Part shown: positions 11,142 to 22,084 of the stretch, piece after piece
How the letters are laid out: every line of letters begins with the position of its first letter
Numbering within the stretch: the first letter of the stretch is position 1
Assembly (NCBI GenBank): GCA_028564925.1
Contig: CM053028.1
Coordinates: 626,395,380 to 626,459,379 of the forward strand
Origin: Lithobates sylvaticus
Lineage: Eukaryota; Chordata; Amphibia; Anura; Ranidae
DNA: 64,000 nt
Direction of reading: 5' to 3'
Made by a program: the position numbers and the translations under genes
Notes under the pieces: generated by a model
Database searches by the model: none
What the model saw: the letters and a program-made list of their open reading frames with translations, nothing else
What the model was told of the DNA's origin: nothing

Positions 11142-14100
11142 TTATTCTGTTATATCCGCTTCAGGTGCCTGGTAGCTGGTGGTGATCCAAGACTGATTCA
11201 TTTTTATGAAGTTCAGTCGATCAACCGAGTCGGTGGACAGGCGCACCCTATGATCGGTCACAAATCCTCCAGCAGCACTGAATGTGCGTTCGGAAAGAAT
11301 GGTGGATGCAGGACAGGCCAGTAGCTCAATTGCATACTGTGCAAGCTCTGGCCAATGATCCATCCTCAGGACCCAGTAAGCCAGAGGATTTTCGGTGGGA
11401 AAGGTGTCCAAGTCTGACCTTGCCCCTAGGTATTCCTGCACCATGTATATCAGACGCTGGCGATGGTTGCTGGGACCGATCATACCTTGGGGCTGCGGAC
11501 TAAAAAATTGTCTGAACGCATAGGTCAGACGTCCATCTTCCCCACCGCTCCTTCTGCTACTGACCGAAGCCTCAGCAACTCGTCGTCCAGGACCAGGAGT
11601 TTGTAACCTCCCAGTTTCTGGGAACGCGTTGCACAGACCTTTCTGCAAAGCCTCCCTGAGATGTCTCATCCTCTGCTCCCTCTGCGACGGCAAGATAAGG
11701 TCCGCAACCTTACCCTTGTACCGTGGATCAAGGAGAGTGGCCAGCCAGTAATGGTCCCTCTCCTTGATCCGAAGAACACGAGGATCCTTCCGCAGGCTTT
11801 GCAGGATCAGGGAGGCCATGCAGCGTAGGTTAGCTGAGGTATTCGGTCCGGAGTCTTCTGGGTCACTGAGGATGACATGATCGCCAGCCACCTCCTCCCA
11901 GCCACGTACAAGTCCACTGGTTTGTTGGGACTGTACATCATCCCTAAAAGACTGCTGCTGCTGATGCTGAGTGCCAGGCTCCACCTCCATGCTCACACAA
12001 TCCTCCTCCTCCTCTTCCTCTTCCTGTGTGATGGGTGGGACAGAAGGAACACTGTCTGGATAAAGGGGGCCTTGAGAGGCAAGGAAGTCCTCCTCTTCCT
12101 GCCTCTGTTCTGCCTCAAGTGCCCTGTCCATTATCCCACACAGCGTATGCTCCAACAGGTGGACAAGAGGTACAGTGCCACTGATGCATGCACTGTCACT
12201 GCTCACCATCCTCGTGGCCTCCTCAAATGGTGAGAAGACAGTGCATGCATCCCTGATCATGCTCCACTGGCGTGGGGAAAAAAAGCCAAGCTCCCCTGAC
12301 CCTGTCCTGGTGCCGTAGTCGCAAAGGTACTCATTGATGGCCCTCTGCTGCGTGTGCAGTCGCTGCAGCATGGCCAACGTTGAGTTCCACCTGGTGGGCA
12401 TGTCACATATTAGGCGGTTCTTGGGCAGGTTCAGCTCCTTTTGCAGCTCAGTCAGCCGAGCACTGGCATTATAAGATCGGCGGAAATGCACACAGACTTT
12501 CCTGGCCTGCCTCAGGACATCCTGTAAGCCTGGGAACCTGCCCAAGAACCGCTGCACCACCAGGTTGAGGACGTGAGCCATACAGGGCACATGGGTGAGC
12601 TGCCCCTGTCGCAGGGCGGAGAGGAGGTTGGTGCCATTGTCAGAAACGACCATTCCTGGCTTAAGCTGGCGTGGCATCAACCACCTCTCGGCCTGCCCCT
12701 GCAGAGCTGCCAGAACCTCTGGCCCAGTGTGGCTTCTGTCCCCCAAACACACCAGCGCAAGCACGGCATGGCATCTTTTTGCCTGCGTACTCTCGTAGCC
12801 CCTTGTACGCCTACGGAGCACCGCTGGTTCCGAGGACAGAGCACTGGAGGAAGAAGAAGAGGAGGGGGTGGAGGAGAGAGGTGTGTCACAACCAGTAGTA
12901 GCATTTTGGAGGCGTGGTGGCGGAACAACCTCCAACACTACTGCACCTTGTCCTGCATCCCTCCCAGCTGCCAATAGAGTGACCCAATGGGCCGTGAAAG
13001 AAAGATAACGTCCCTGTCCATGCCTGCTGGACCATGAGTCAGCGGTAATATGCACCTTACCGCTGACCGCCCTGTCCAGCGAGGCATGGACATTGCCTTC
13101 CACATGCCGGTAGAGAGACGGAATCGCCTTCCGTGAGAAAAAGTGGCGTTTGGGAACCTGCCACTGAGGAACCGCACATTGAACAAACTCACGGAAGGGG
13201 GCCGAGTCTACCAACTGAAAAGGCAGCAGTTGAAGTGCTAGCAATTTAGCCAAGCTAGCATTCAACCGCTGGGCATGTGGATGGCTGGGAGTATACTTCT
13301 TTCGACGGTCCAGCAGCTGGGGCAGGGAAATTTGCCTGCTACAATCGGACGTCGGTGTACTGCAAGTACTTGGTTGTGACACACCTAATTCTACACCTTC
13401 AGTCCTCTCAGAGCAGCTTTCAGAGAGGAGTGAAGATATAGTGGGGATGGAGATCCCAGCTGATGAGGAGCAAGGAGAGGTCCGCTTTGTTCTTTGGTGT
13501 GGGTCTTTTATGTGTGCTTGCCAACGAGCTGCATGGCAGGTCGACATATGTCTGCTCATGCTTGTGGTGCCCAAGCGGCTGATGTTTTGGCCACGCGAGA
13601 TACGCTTGAGACAAATATTGCAAATAGCAGTGGTGCGATCTGATGCACTCGTCTCAAAAAAGGCCCACACCAAAGAACTTTTGTGATAACGTGCAGAGGC
13701 AGCGCCCTGCACAGGCGGAGCTCTGCGGTGTGGTACAGTTGCTGTGCTGGCCTCTAGCTGGCCTCCAGGGGGCATCCTGCCTCGTTGGACATGTGACGCC
13801 GCATCCTCCTCCTCCTCTCTCCCTTCAGGCACCCACGTGGAGTCAGTGACCTCATCATCCCCTCCCTCTTCACCACTAGAGCAAACCTGGCAGTAAGCTG
13901 CAGCTGGTGGAACAGTACTGCCAGATTGCTGTAATTCAGCATCCCCTCTCTCTGCGTGCACACTACTGCCTTCCTCAAGCTGGGTATCATCATCCGAGCC
14001 TTCGAATCGTTGGGCATCCTCCTGGAGCATGTACCCAACACTGTGCTCAAACAGTTCGGGGGACTCCTCAGGAGGACATGGTGGGTCTAGGGAAGGGGTG

Positions 14101-14390
14101 GCTGATGATGCCATTGAGTACGCATTGGCAGCTGCTCTGCCAGTACCCTGAGCCTGGGTGAAAGAGGATGAGGAGGATGAGGAGGGCTTGGTCATCCATT
14201 CTACCAAGCCTTCGGCATGATGCGGCTCCACATGTCCAGCTGCCGAAAACAAAGACAAGCGTGTCCCATGGCCACGCGCTGATGCACGACCACGTCCACG
14301 GCCAGCACTGTTGTCTCTAGAAACAGAGCCTGCCTGCCCTGTGTTCTTGCCTCTGCACGCTCTGCCTCTCCTTGGCGGTCTTCCAGCCAT
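11142..14390 (-). CDS. hAT-family transposase with BED zinc finger
   Basis: An uninterrupted frame of 1,082 codons for the protein that would cut and paste this element and its shorter relatives. I start it at the ATG at 14,390 (MAGRPPRRGR) rather than at the upstream ATG at 14,471. The third hAT copy has the matching start (MSERPTRRGR, near 54,261), and the extra 27 codons lie in the minisatellite. Counted from 14,390: basic Arg/Gly-rich N-terminus (1-45), a WMTKPSSSSSSS stretch (about 65), a BED finger (C257, C260, H281, H286) for DNA binding, an RNase-H-like catalytic core with KVHITADSW (D451) and VVSDNGTN (D584), MPTRWNST (about 665), a Ser/Glu-rich insertion, and a C-terminal hAT dimerisation region with LSERTFSAAG (E about 1,034). 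Those acidic residues are the likely DDE set. The length is large for hAT because of low-complexity insertions. No stop or frameshift is seen. Confidence 0.93.
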   Translation of the reverse strand: MAGRPPRRGRACRGKNTGQAGSVSRDNSAGRGRGRASARGHGTRLSLFSAAGHVEPHHAEGLVEWMTKPSSSSSSSFTQAQGTGRAAANAYSMASSATPSLDPPCPPEESPELFEHSVGYMLQEDAQRFEGSDDDTQLEEGSSVHAERGDAELQQSGSTVPPAAAYCQVCSSGEEGGDDEVTDSTWVPEGREEEEDAASHVQRGRMPPGGQLEASTATVPHRRAPPVQGAASARYHKSSLVWAFFETSASDRTTAICNICLKRISRGQNISRLGTTSMSRHMSTCHAARWQAHIKDPHQRTKRTSPCSSSAGISIPTISSLLSESCSERTEGVELGVSQPSTCSTPTSDCSRQISLPQLLDRRKKYTPSHPHAQRLNASLAKLLALQLLPFQLVDSAPFREFVQCAVPQWQVPKRHFFSRKAIPSLYRHVEGNVHASLDRAVSGKVHITADSWSSRHGQGRYLSFTAHWVTLLAAGRDAGQGAVVLEVVPPPRLQNATTGCDTPLSSTPSSSSSSSALSSEPAVLRRRTRGYESTQAKRCHAVLALVCLGDRSHTGPEVLAALQGQAERWLMPRQLKPGMVVSDNGTNLLSALRQGQLTHVPCMAHVLNLVVQRFLGRFPGLQDVLRQARKVCVHFRRSYNASARLTELQKELNLPKNRLICDMPTRWNSTLAMLQRLHTQQRAINEYLCDYGTRTGSGELGFFSPRQWSMIRDACTVFSPFEEATRMVSSDSACISGTVPLVHLLEHTLCGIMDRALEAEQRQEEEDFLASQGPLYPDSVPSVPPITQEEEEEEEDCVSMEVEPGTQHQQQQSFRDDVQSQQTSGLVRGWEEVAGDHVILSDPEDSGPNTSANLRCMASLILQSLRKDPRVLRIKERDHYWLATLLDPRYKGKVADLILPSQREQRMRHLREALQKGLCNAFPETGRLQTPGPGRRVAEASVSSRRSGGEDGRLTYAFRQFFSPQPQGMIGPSNHRQRLIYMVQEYLGARSDLDTFPTENPLAYWVLRMDHWPELAQYAIELLACPASTILSERTFSAAGGFVTDHRVRLSTDSVDRLNFIKMNQSWITTSYQAPEADITE

Positions 14391-14417
14391 TGTAGTCGGT
14401 AGTGTATATAGTATAAA

Positions 14418-15841
14418 AAATGGGTGCTGCTGAGAAGAAAATATAGGAGCTCTATGTGCTGCCACTAACACACTAGAAGTCCTATGGGTGCTTCTGGGAA
14501 GAAAATATAGGAGCTCTGTGTGATGCCACTAACACACTAGAAGTCCTATGGGTGCTGCTAAGAAGAAAATATAGGAGCTCTGTGTGATGCCACTAACACA
14601 CTAGAAGTCCTATGGGTGCTGCTAAGAAGAAAATATAGGAGCTCTGTGTGATACCACTAACATACTAGAAGTCCTATGGGTGCTTCTGGGAAGAAAATAT
14701 AGGAGTTCTGTGTGATGCCACTAACACACTAGAAGTCCTATGGGTGCTGCTGAGAAGAAAATATAGGAGCTCTGTGTGATGCCACTAACACACTAGAAGT
14801 CCTATGGGTGCTTCTGGGAAGAAAATATAGGAGCTCTGTGTGATGCCACTAACACACTAGAAGTCCTATGGGTGCTGCTGAGAAGAAAATATAGGAGCTC
14901 TGTGTGATGCCACTAACACACTAGAAGTCCTATGGGTGCTTCTGGGAAGAAAATATAGGAGCTCTGTGTGTTGCCACTAACACACTAGAAGTCCTATGGG
15001 TGCTTCTGGGAAGAAAATATAGGAGCTCTGTGCGATGCCACTAACACACTAGAAGTCCTATGGGTGCTTCTGGGAAGAAAATATAGGAGCTCTGTGTGAT
15101 GCCACTAACACACTAGAAGTCCTATGGGTGCTTCTGGGAAGAAAATATAGGAGCTCTGTGTGATGCCACTAACACACTAGAAGTCCTATGGGTGCTTCTG
15201 GGAAGAAAATATGGGAGCTCTGTGTGATGCCACTAACACATTAGAAGTCCTATGGGTGCTTCTGGGAAGAAAATATGGGAGCTCTGTGTGATGCCACTAA
15301 CACACTAGAAGTCCTATGGGTGCTTCTGGGAAGAAAATATGGGAGCTCTGTGTGATGCCACTAACACACTAGAAGTCCTATGGGTGCTTCTGGGAAGAAA
15401 ATATGGGAGCTCTGTGTGATGCCACTAACACACTAGAAGTCCTATGGGTGCTTCTGGGAAGAAAATATGGGAGCTCTGTGTGATGCCAATAACACACTTG
15501 AAGTCCTATGGGTGCTTCTGGGAAGAAAATATGGGAGCTCTGTGTGATGCCACTAACACACTAGAAGTCCTATGGGTGCTTCTGGGAAGAAAATATGGGA
15601 GCTCTGTGTGATGCCATTAACACACTAGAAGTCCTATGGGTGCTTCTGGGAAGAAAATATGGGAGCTCTGTGTGATGCCACTAACACACTAGAAGTCCTA
15701 TGGGTGCTTCTGGGAAGAAAATATGGGAGCTCTGTGTGATGCCACTAACACACTAGAAGTCCTATGGGTGCTGCTGAGAAGAAAATATGGGAGCTCTGTT
15801 TGCTGCCACTAACACACTAGAAGTCCTATGGGTGCTGTTGG
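14418..15841. repeat. 64-bp minisatellite, about 22 units, upstream of the transposase start
   Basis: The unit begins GGTGCTTCTGGGAAGAAAAT and ends TAGAAGTCCTATG. Units near the gene mostly read ATATAGGAGCTC and include GCTGCTGAGAAG variants. Units farther away mostly read ATATGGGAGCTC with CTTCTGGGAAG. Variants are therefore clustered, as expected from local stepwise duplication. The array fills most of the space between the transposase start and the right-end promoter region, so it is probably transcribed as leader sequence. Confidence 0.95.
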
Positions 15842-16232
15842 GGTGCAATGCTGTGCTAACAGCACTGCGGTTGGTACTACTGCAATACTGTACTAACAGT
15901 AAGCACGCACCAGACTAATCCCCAGCAGCAGCTAATAACACACTAACTGTGCAATCAGCAGCAATGAACGATCAATGACTTAGGTAGCAATGGTTTAGCA
16001 AAGAAATAGCCAATGGTTTAGCAAAGAAGAGCAAATCTTTCAGTAGCAAACTAGCAATCAAGCAAAGACAGAATCAGCAGACTGATCTCTCCTAAAGCCG
16101 GAACTCATGTGACCGGGGCTGACGGCGTGGCGGCCTTTTAAATGGTGGGGCGTGTACTAAAGCCCCTGAGCTTTAATTGGCTACAGGCGTCCTGCCTGTA
16201 GCCAATTATTGCTCTCCGAGTTTCCGGTGCTG

Positions 16233-16276
16233 TGATTGGCCAAGCATGCGGGGTCACAGTGCATGCTTGGCCAATC
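16233..16276. promoter_or_regulatory. CCAAT-bearing palindrome near the hAT right end
   Basis: GATTGGCCAAGCATGC is followed, after about a dozen bases, by its inverse GCATGCTTGGCCAATC. Each arm holds a CCAAT/ATTGG box. It lies about 150 bp inside the tip and upstream of the transposase, so it may act in the promoter or as a subterminal transposase-binding site. A sibling palindrome is at 7,171-7,214. Confidence 0.5.
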
Positions 16277-16601
16277 ATCAGCCAGCAATGCACTGCGGGG
16301 CCGCTCGCATCACACGAATGTGATGCGAATGGCCCAAATAGTTCTGGGCTCGCCGAGCGAGCGAACGTCCGGTGCTCGATTCGAACGTGGGTTCGAATCG
16401 AGCACCGGGCCCATCCCTACTTGGGACAAACATAGATCTATACTCAGACAAAAAAAGTTAACAAAAAACGAACAAAAAAATACTAAAACCATGTATAAAT
16501 AAAAAATAATGGCAGATTCGTTGGACCACTTGATTTTTTTTCTGCCTTCACTTTTCTATGTTTATATAAAAGAAAGCAAAATCCATTTTTGGTATATTTA
16601 A

Positions 16602-18149
16602 CCACTTCAGCCCCCGGACCAATTGGCAGCCAAAGGACCAGGCCCCTTTTTGCGATTCGGCACTGCGTCGCTTTAACTGACAATTGCGCGATCGTGCGAC
16701 GTGGCTCCCAAACTAAATTGGCGTCCTTTTTTCCCACAAATAGAGCTTTCTTTTGGTGGTATTTGATCTCCCCTGCGGTTTTGTATTTTTTGCGCTATAA
16801 ACAAAAATAGAGCGACAATTTTGAAAAAAAATTCAATATTTTTTGCTTTTTGCTATAATAAATTTCCCCAAAAAATATATAAAAAAAACATATTTTTTCC
16901 TCAGTTTAGGCCAATACGTATTCTTCTACATATTTTTGGTAAAAAAATCTGCAGAGCGGGCTTGTAAAGCTGGTAGAAAGTCTTTGAATGCTTGTTTCCT
17001 AGCTGTGTCAGTAGCTGAGTGACCTGTTTGATTTATATTGTTAAAGTTGTGAGTAGTTAGTTGACAAACGTTTTGGCTAGTCCGGGGTTGCAGTCAGTTT
17101 GTGACCCTTAGGATCGTTAGAAAGTGTACGGTTCCAATAGCTTTTTTTGGTTTGTAGGGCTCGTCACTGATTTATTACTATATTCGTAAAAGAGTCGTTT
17201 TGTGAGAGGATGTATTTACGCTTGATTTGTTTGTGAGTAAGTCTAGTAATTTGCTTCAAAGGCTTGTGATCGTTTGTGTGCCAGCTTCAAGTTTTTGGAT
17301 GTTGTGTCGTGAGCTTGTGTATCGGCGTTGTTTTAACAGCATGCACTTCAGCCCCGGACCAATAACTGGCAGCAGGGAGGGATCAAAGGACGTGAATGTG
17401 AGTGGGGTTCAGTGATAAAGCCCCTGGGTTTTTGCTCTGATTCTTCTACATATTTTTGGTTCAAAAAAATCGCAATTAGCGATTATTGATTGGTTTGTGC
17501 AAAAGTTATAGCGTTTACAAAATAGGGGATAGTTTTATATTTTTGGTAAAAAAATCAATTTTATATTAATTATTTTATTTTTTTATTTTTTTTAGTAATG
17601 GCGGCGATCAGCAATTTTTATTGTGACTGCGAAATTATGGTGGACACATCGGACATTTTTGACACATTTTTGGGACCATTTTCATTTATACAGCAATCAA
17701 TGCTATTTAAATGCATTGATTCCTGTATAAATGACAGTGGCAGTGAAGAAGTTAACCACTAGGGGGAGGGGAGGGGTTATGGGCTGTGACGTGTGTGTGT
17801 TTTTTTACATTAGGGGCGGGGCTGACGTCTGACGTCATTGATCGGCTTTCCCGATGACAGGGAACAGCCGATCAATAACAGGCAGAGTAGGAAGCGCGGG
17901 GAGAGGTTTGTTTACACAGACCTCTCCCCGTTCTTCAGCTCTGTGACCCGATCGCGGGACACCAGCGGCGATCAGGTCTGCTGGTCCCGTGGCCGGGGTC
18001 ACGGAGCTCCCGACCGGGTCGCGAGCACGCCCCTGGCAGCGTTCCCGCGACCCACAGCCAGGCAATTAAAGGGCCACGTACCGGTACGTGGTTTTGCCTG
18101 GCCGTGCCATTCTGCTGATGTATATGTGCAGGAGGCGGTCGGGAAGCGG
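16602..18149. mobile_element. TTAA-flanked non-autonomous element (piggyBac-like), 1.55 kb
   Basis: TTAA stands on both sides (16,598-16,601 and 18,150-18,153), and the paralogue at about 49,703-49,707 has a single TTAA at the same spot. The ends read CCACTTCAGCCCCCGG and, inverted, CCGCTTCCCGACCGCC. The right part contains the palindrome CCACGTACCGGTACGTGG (about 18,074-18,091). No transposase is encoded. The family recurs at 19,551-20,714 and 26,221-31,281 and in pieces at 53,220-53,685. The piggyBac assignment rests on the TTAA target. Confidence 0.8.
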
Positions 18150-18361
18150 TTAACATGCCCTCATTTTGATATATTTTTGTTTTCTCTGACGGCATACTTC
18201 CATGTTGGCTCCTCTGATCTTAGAGATGTACTTGAATACTGTTGTTACTACATATTTTCTTAAATAGACAAGGTTGTTTTCTTACTCTTGTGATGTAGAG
18301 ATGTATTTCTACGCAAGTAGAAATATATTCAATCTAAAAGGAAGCAAAACGTACTTATGTG

Positions 18362-18379
18362 TATGTATGTATATATGTA

Positions 18380-18454
<75 letters not shown>
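18362..18454. repeat. (TA)n microsatellite
   Basis: About 30 or more TA steps follow a few GTATGTATATA words. The protein-like frames here are artefacts of the repeat. Confidence 0.95.
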
Positions 18455-18461
<7 letters not shown>

Positions 18462-18849
18462 ATTTACTTAGTTCTTTCATTTTTTATTTTGTCCAATGCG
18501 GTTAAAAAGGTATTGGAGATTTGTATTTATTTTGACGATTTATGTTTTAAGACATAGAAGTCAGAAGTGATGCCAGAGTATTTAAAATTAGGACTCTGAA
18601 TTAGTACGGCAGTGACTGTCAGAAAGCCCCTCGCTGACTGTTATAGTAGTACTGTGCTATTGTATGTGCAGGGATGGAGAAAAAGGGAAATGGTTTTGGG
18701 CTGAATAGACTTTGTGGGAAAACACAAAAGTAAAGCTAATGAAATATCTGGACTGACTATATTGACGGTATGACATGACTGTGGCAATTGTGGCTGGTAG
18801 GTGGAATCAGGGTTAAGAAAATCTATAAGTTTACATTTGTTGTATGGTA

Positions 18850-19271
18850 TGACAGACCCAGCAAGAACAGAGGCTTTTGGAGGGGACTCTTACCCACTGA
18901 CTATGAGCTCTGGTTTTAAGGGAACACTACTCTTTGGGAGGTGTATGCCTGGGGGACAATTGGAGTGGTCTTGTTTCTGATTCAAGTTCATGTCTCCCCA
19001 AAACACACAGGCTCTGGAAATCTAGGCCCAGGATCCATGTTTAGGGCCTAGATGCCTCACTACCAACAATAACTGCTTCACACTCTGAGACTCATAGCAG
19101 ATGTTAATAGCATCAGCTCAAGCCAACGGTCTGGGGTCTCCTGCTATAATGTGTTTTTTGTAAGTAGGTCTCACCCATAGTGTGTTTTCTAAGAGTCTTT
19201 CACTCATTGTTAATTGGGCTAATTAAGTCACCTTTTGTTTCTGTCTGTCTGATCATCTCATGCAGAGGTGA
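18850..19271 (+). mobile_element. LTR fragment related to the LTRs at 45,825 and 48,472
   Basis: It starts TGACAGACCCAGC and then shares with the inverse of the 45,825-49,198 LTRs the stretches CAGAGGCTTTTGGAGGGGAC, GTATGCCTGGGG, GATTCAAGT and CCCCAAAACACA. It is diverged, so it is older than that element. It is cut off at 19,271 by the second hAT copy. Fossil LTR only, no interior seen. Confidence 0.65.
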
Positions 19272-19550
19272 TTTATATTTAGGGATGAGCTGAACAACCC
19301 CCTGTTCGGTGTGCATCCAGAACATGCGAACGGACCGAAAGTTTGCACGAACATTCGAACACCATTACAGTCTATGGGACTCGAGCATGAGAAATCAAAA
19401 GTGCGAATTTTAAAGGCTAATATGCAAGTTATTGTCGGACCCGGGTCCTAGATTGGGGACCCGGGTCCTGCCCCAGGGGACATGTATCAATGCAAAAGAA
19501 AGTTTAAAAACAGAAATTTTTTCAGGAGCACTGATTTTAGTGATGCTTAA

Positions 19551-20714
19551 CCACTTAAGGACCAAGCCTGTTTTTCAGACTCTGTGTTTTCATGTTTAAA
19601 ACAGTTTTTTTTGCTGGAAAATTACTTAGAACCCCCAAACATTACATATTGTTTTTTTTCTAACACCCTAGAGAATAAAATGGCGGTCATTGCAATACTT
19701 TTTTTCACACCGTAATTTCAGACCGTAATCGGTCTTACAAGCGCACTTTTTTTGGGAAAAAATCACTTTTTTGAATAAAAAAATAAGACAACAGTAAAAT
19801 TAGCCCATTTTTTTTTTTTTATATTGTGAAAGATAATGTTATGCTGAGTAAATTTATACCCAACATGTCATGCTTCAAAATTGCGCCCGCTCGTGGAATG
19901 GCGTCAAACTTTTACCCTCAAAAATCTCCATAAAGCGACATTTAAAAAATTCTACAGGTTGCATCTTTTGAGTTACAGAGGACGTCTATGGCTAGAATTA
20001 TTGTTCTCACTCTACCGATCGCGGCGAAACCTCACATGTGTGGTTTGACCACCGTTTTCATATGCGGGCGCTACTCACGTATGAGTTCGCTTCTGCGCAC
20101 GAGCTCGGGACGGGGTGTTTTTAAAAAAAAAATCTTTTTTTTCTTATTTATTTTACTTGAATGTATTAATTGTTACACTGTTTTAAAAAAAAAATCGATC
20201 ACTTTTATTCCTATTACAAGGAATGTAAACATCCCTTGTAATAGAAAAATCATGACAGGTCCTCTTAAATATGAGATCTGGGGTCCAAAAGTCCTCAGAT
20301 CTCATATTTGGACTTAAATGCAAAAAAAAAAAAAAAAAAAATGTAATTTGAAAAAATGACATTGAAAAAAATGTTCCTTTAAGACGTATGGGCGGAAGTG
20401 ACATTTTGACATTGCTTCCGCCCTCCTATGGTATAGAGACGAGTGGGGGCCATCTTAGCCTCACTCGTCTCCATACCCATCACACTGCAGGACCCAATCG
20501 CCTCCGCCGCTACCGACAGCTCTGGTGGGGGAGGGGGTGGCACCTCTCCGCCGCTGATAACGGTGATCTCGCAGCGAACCCGCCACAGAGACCACCACTA
20601 TCGTAAACAGAACCGCCTCCTGTAAAGATGGATATTTTGGTTGTGGCAGCAGCTATTGCCGTTACCGAGATATCCCTCTTCAAAGTGACAACGTATATGT
20701 ACAGGAGGTGGGGC
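19551..20714. mobile_element. TTAA-flanked non-autonomous element in the second hAT copy
   Basis: TTAA flanks both ends (19,547-19,550 and 20,715-20,718). The corresponding site in other hAT copies reads GATGCATAAAG or ATGCTTAAAG without an insert. The left end is CCACTTAAGGACC; the right end is shortened. It contains several hairpins, for example around 20,265-20,310 (AAATATGAGATCTG and its inverse), 20,389-20,424 (GGGCGGAAGTGACA and its inverse) and 20,437-20,474. No gene. Confidence 0.75.
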
Positions 20715-21160
20715 TTAAAATAAAAGTGAAATATTCCTTTAAATATCGTACCTGGGGGTTGTCTATAGTATGCCTGTAAACTGGCATAAACTGTATAGAA
20801 CAATCCTTGCACAAAATGCCATTTCTAAAGGAATAAAAGTAATTTAAAACTGCTTGCAGCTGTAATATAATGTCGGGTCCCAGCAATATGGATGAAAATT
20901 AATGAGAAAAACAGCATGGGTAACCACACCCAAATTAAAAAAATAAAAGGCATGGGGCCCCCAGGCCCTATATACTCTGAACACCAGTATACAGGCAGTC
21001 CCCTGGTTACAAACAAGATAGGGACTGTAGGTTTGTTGTTAAGTTGAATCTGTAATTTGGAACAGGTACATTTTTTAAGTGTAGCTCCACCAAAAAATAC
21101 ATTTTTAAGCTTTTTGGATAACATAGGGAAGGGTTATCATCACCCCTGTAACATTTTTTT

Positions 21161-21797
21161 TGGCCACCCATCACCTGACTGCTTTTATAATCCCTCCTCT
21201 GGCAGGGCTCCAACCTAGCTCCTATCAGAGGACTCTATATTAACCTGTGCACTGCAGGCCAACCCTGCTGATCAACTTTTGTGTGTTTGGCTTTCTGTTA
21301 CCTGCCGTGTGCTCTTCAGTTGTTCTTTTACCAACTTTGGCGTGTCCCTGACTATCCCTGTTTACCTGTGACCCTGACCTTCTGGCGTGTCCCTGACTAT
21401 TCCTGGTTTCCTGTGACCCTGAACCTTTGGCGTGTACCTTGCTGTGCTTGTCTGCTTGTGGCCCTGACCTTGGCTTATCCCTCACTATCCCTGTCCTCCG
21501 GTTGCCTACTGTGGATGTGAGCTGGGGGACCCTGGGGGTCGCAACCTGGAGCCAGTTGCAGCCCAGTCCATCCTCACCACTAGAGGCTCTAGTGAACACC
21601 AGCTGGCTCTTAGACTCCGTGCCCCAGGGAATCTTACGCTCTAACCCTGGTGGGAACCGTCTTGGTGTCCGGCTGCCCTGTCTTCCGTATCACCTTGACT
21701 CCCATCCACTGCAGTCAGCCATAGGGTCCACTACCTAGCGGTGCACTCCTGACCCCCACGGTGTGCATCTGTCACCTAGCCTCAGGGTGACCTGACA
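21161..21797 (-). mobile_element. Solo LTR
   Basis: Read on the minus strand it begins TGTCAGGTCACCC and ends GGTGGCCA, with 5-bp TTTTT on both sides (the duplication is weak because it is homopolymeric). Removing it restores the hAT sequence CCTGTAACATTTTGCTGTC, as in the complete hAT near 9,605. Three short direct repeats with GGCGTGTCCCTGACTATCCC occur inside, like the repeats in the Sushi LTRs. No interior region is present. Confidence 0.65.
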
Positions 21798-22084
21798 TTT
21801 TTGCTGTCTGTGCCCTCTGTTCAGAAGATTTCACCTCACTTTCTGTCCCAATGAAAATTGGATTTAGAAGATTTGTTTTTTTTATGGAAACAAGGATTGG
21901 TGATAAAGCATCAGTGGAGACACCTTTTTCCCATATTAACTCTTACAGGAGAGAATTTCCCTTCCTAGGGGTAGATTTCCTCTTACTTCCTGTTGTCTCC
22001 CTCCGTTTGTAAGTAGGAGTCATTTGTAAGTCAGATGTTTGAAAGTAGGGGACCGCCTGTATATACTATACGGCCTGCCCTATA

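Larger units (their letters stand above)
8859..16419 (-). mobile_element. Complete-looking hAT (Ac-type) transposon with intact transposase frame
   Basis: Both tips match the Ac-type consensus: TAGGGATGAGCC at 8,859 and, inverted, TAGGGATGGGCC at 16,419. The 8 bp CTTGGGAC flank it exactly (8,851-8,858 and 16,420-16,427). The paralogous repeat at about 49,830-49,850 shows the same site with a single CTTGGGAC and no element. In minus-strand order it has a palindrome with CCAAT boxes near the right tip, a 64-bp minisatellite, a transposase of 1,082 codons, a block of about 140-bp tandem repeats, and the left end with long poly-C (9,353-9,364) and short AT-rich runs. Length 7,561 bp. Two other copies of the family are present (19,280 and 53,686), both missing most of the transposase. 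It inserted into the LINE relic. Whether it still moves cannot be told from sequence alone. Confidence 0.92.
16428..18849 (+). repeat. Repeat A: LINE tail and long non-coding flank, paralogous to 45,652-49,853
   Basis: After removing the TTAA element (16,602-18,149), this sequence aligns by eye with the inverse of about 49,199-49,853 and 45,652-45,824. Shared landmarks include CAAACATAGATCTATAC, GCCCTCATTTTGATAT, GGTATTGGAGATTTGTA and CTGACTATATTGA. A shorter match also lies at 3,655-3,800 in the provirus fossil. No convincing coding frame is present. It may be a LINE 3' region or an older unclassified repeat. Confidence 0.6.

Noticed and set aside
14391-14471. N-terminal extension of the hAT transposase by 27 codons
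   Set aside because: These codons come from the minisatellite, and the third hAT copy aligns from the downstream ATG.
14418-15841. Possible CRISPR-like array
   Set aside because: There are no unique spacers between repeats; it is a head-to-tail minisatellite in a eukaryotic transposon.
18274-18557. Tyr/Ile repeat frames
   Set aside because: They are translations of the (TA)n microsatellite.
20265-20474. Hairpins as possible transcription terminators or microRNA precursors
   Set aside because: They lie within a TTAA-element interior that has several such palindromes; nothing singles them out as functional RNA.
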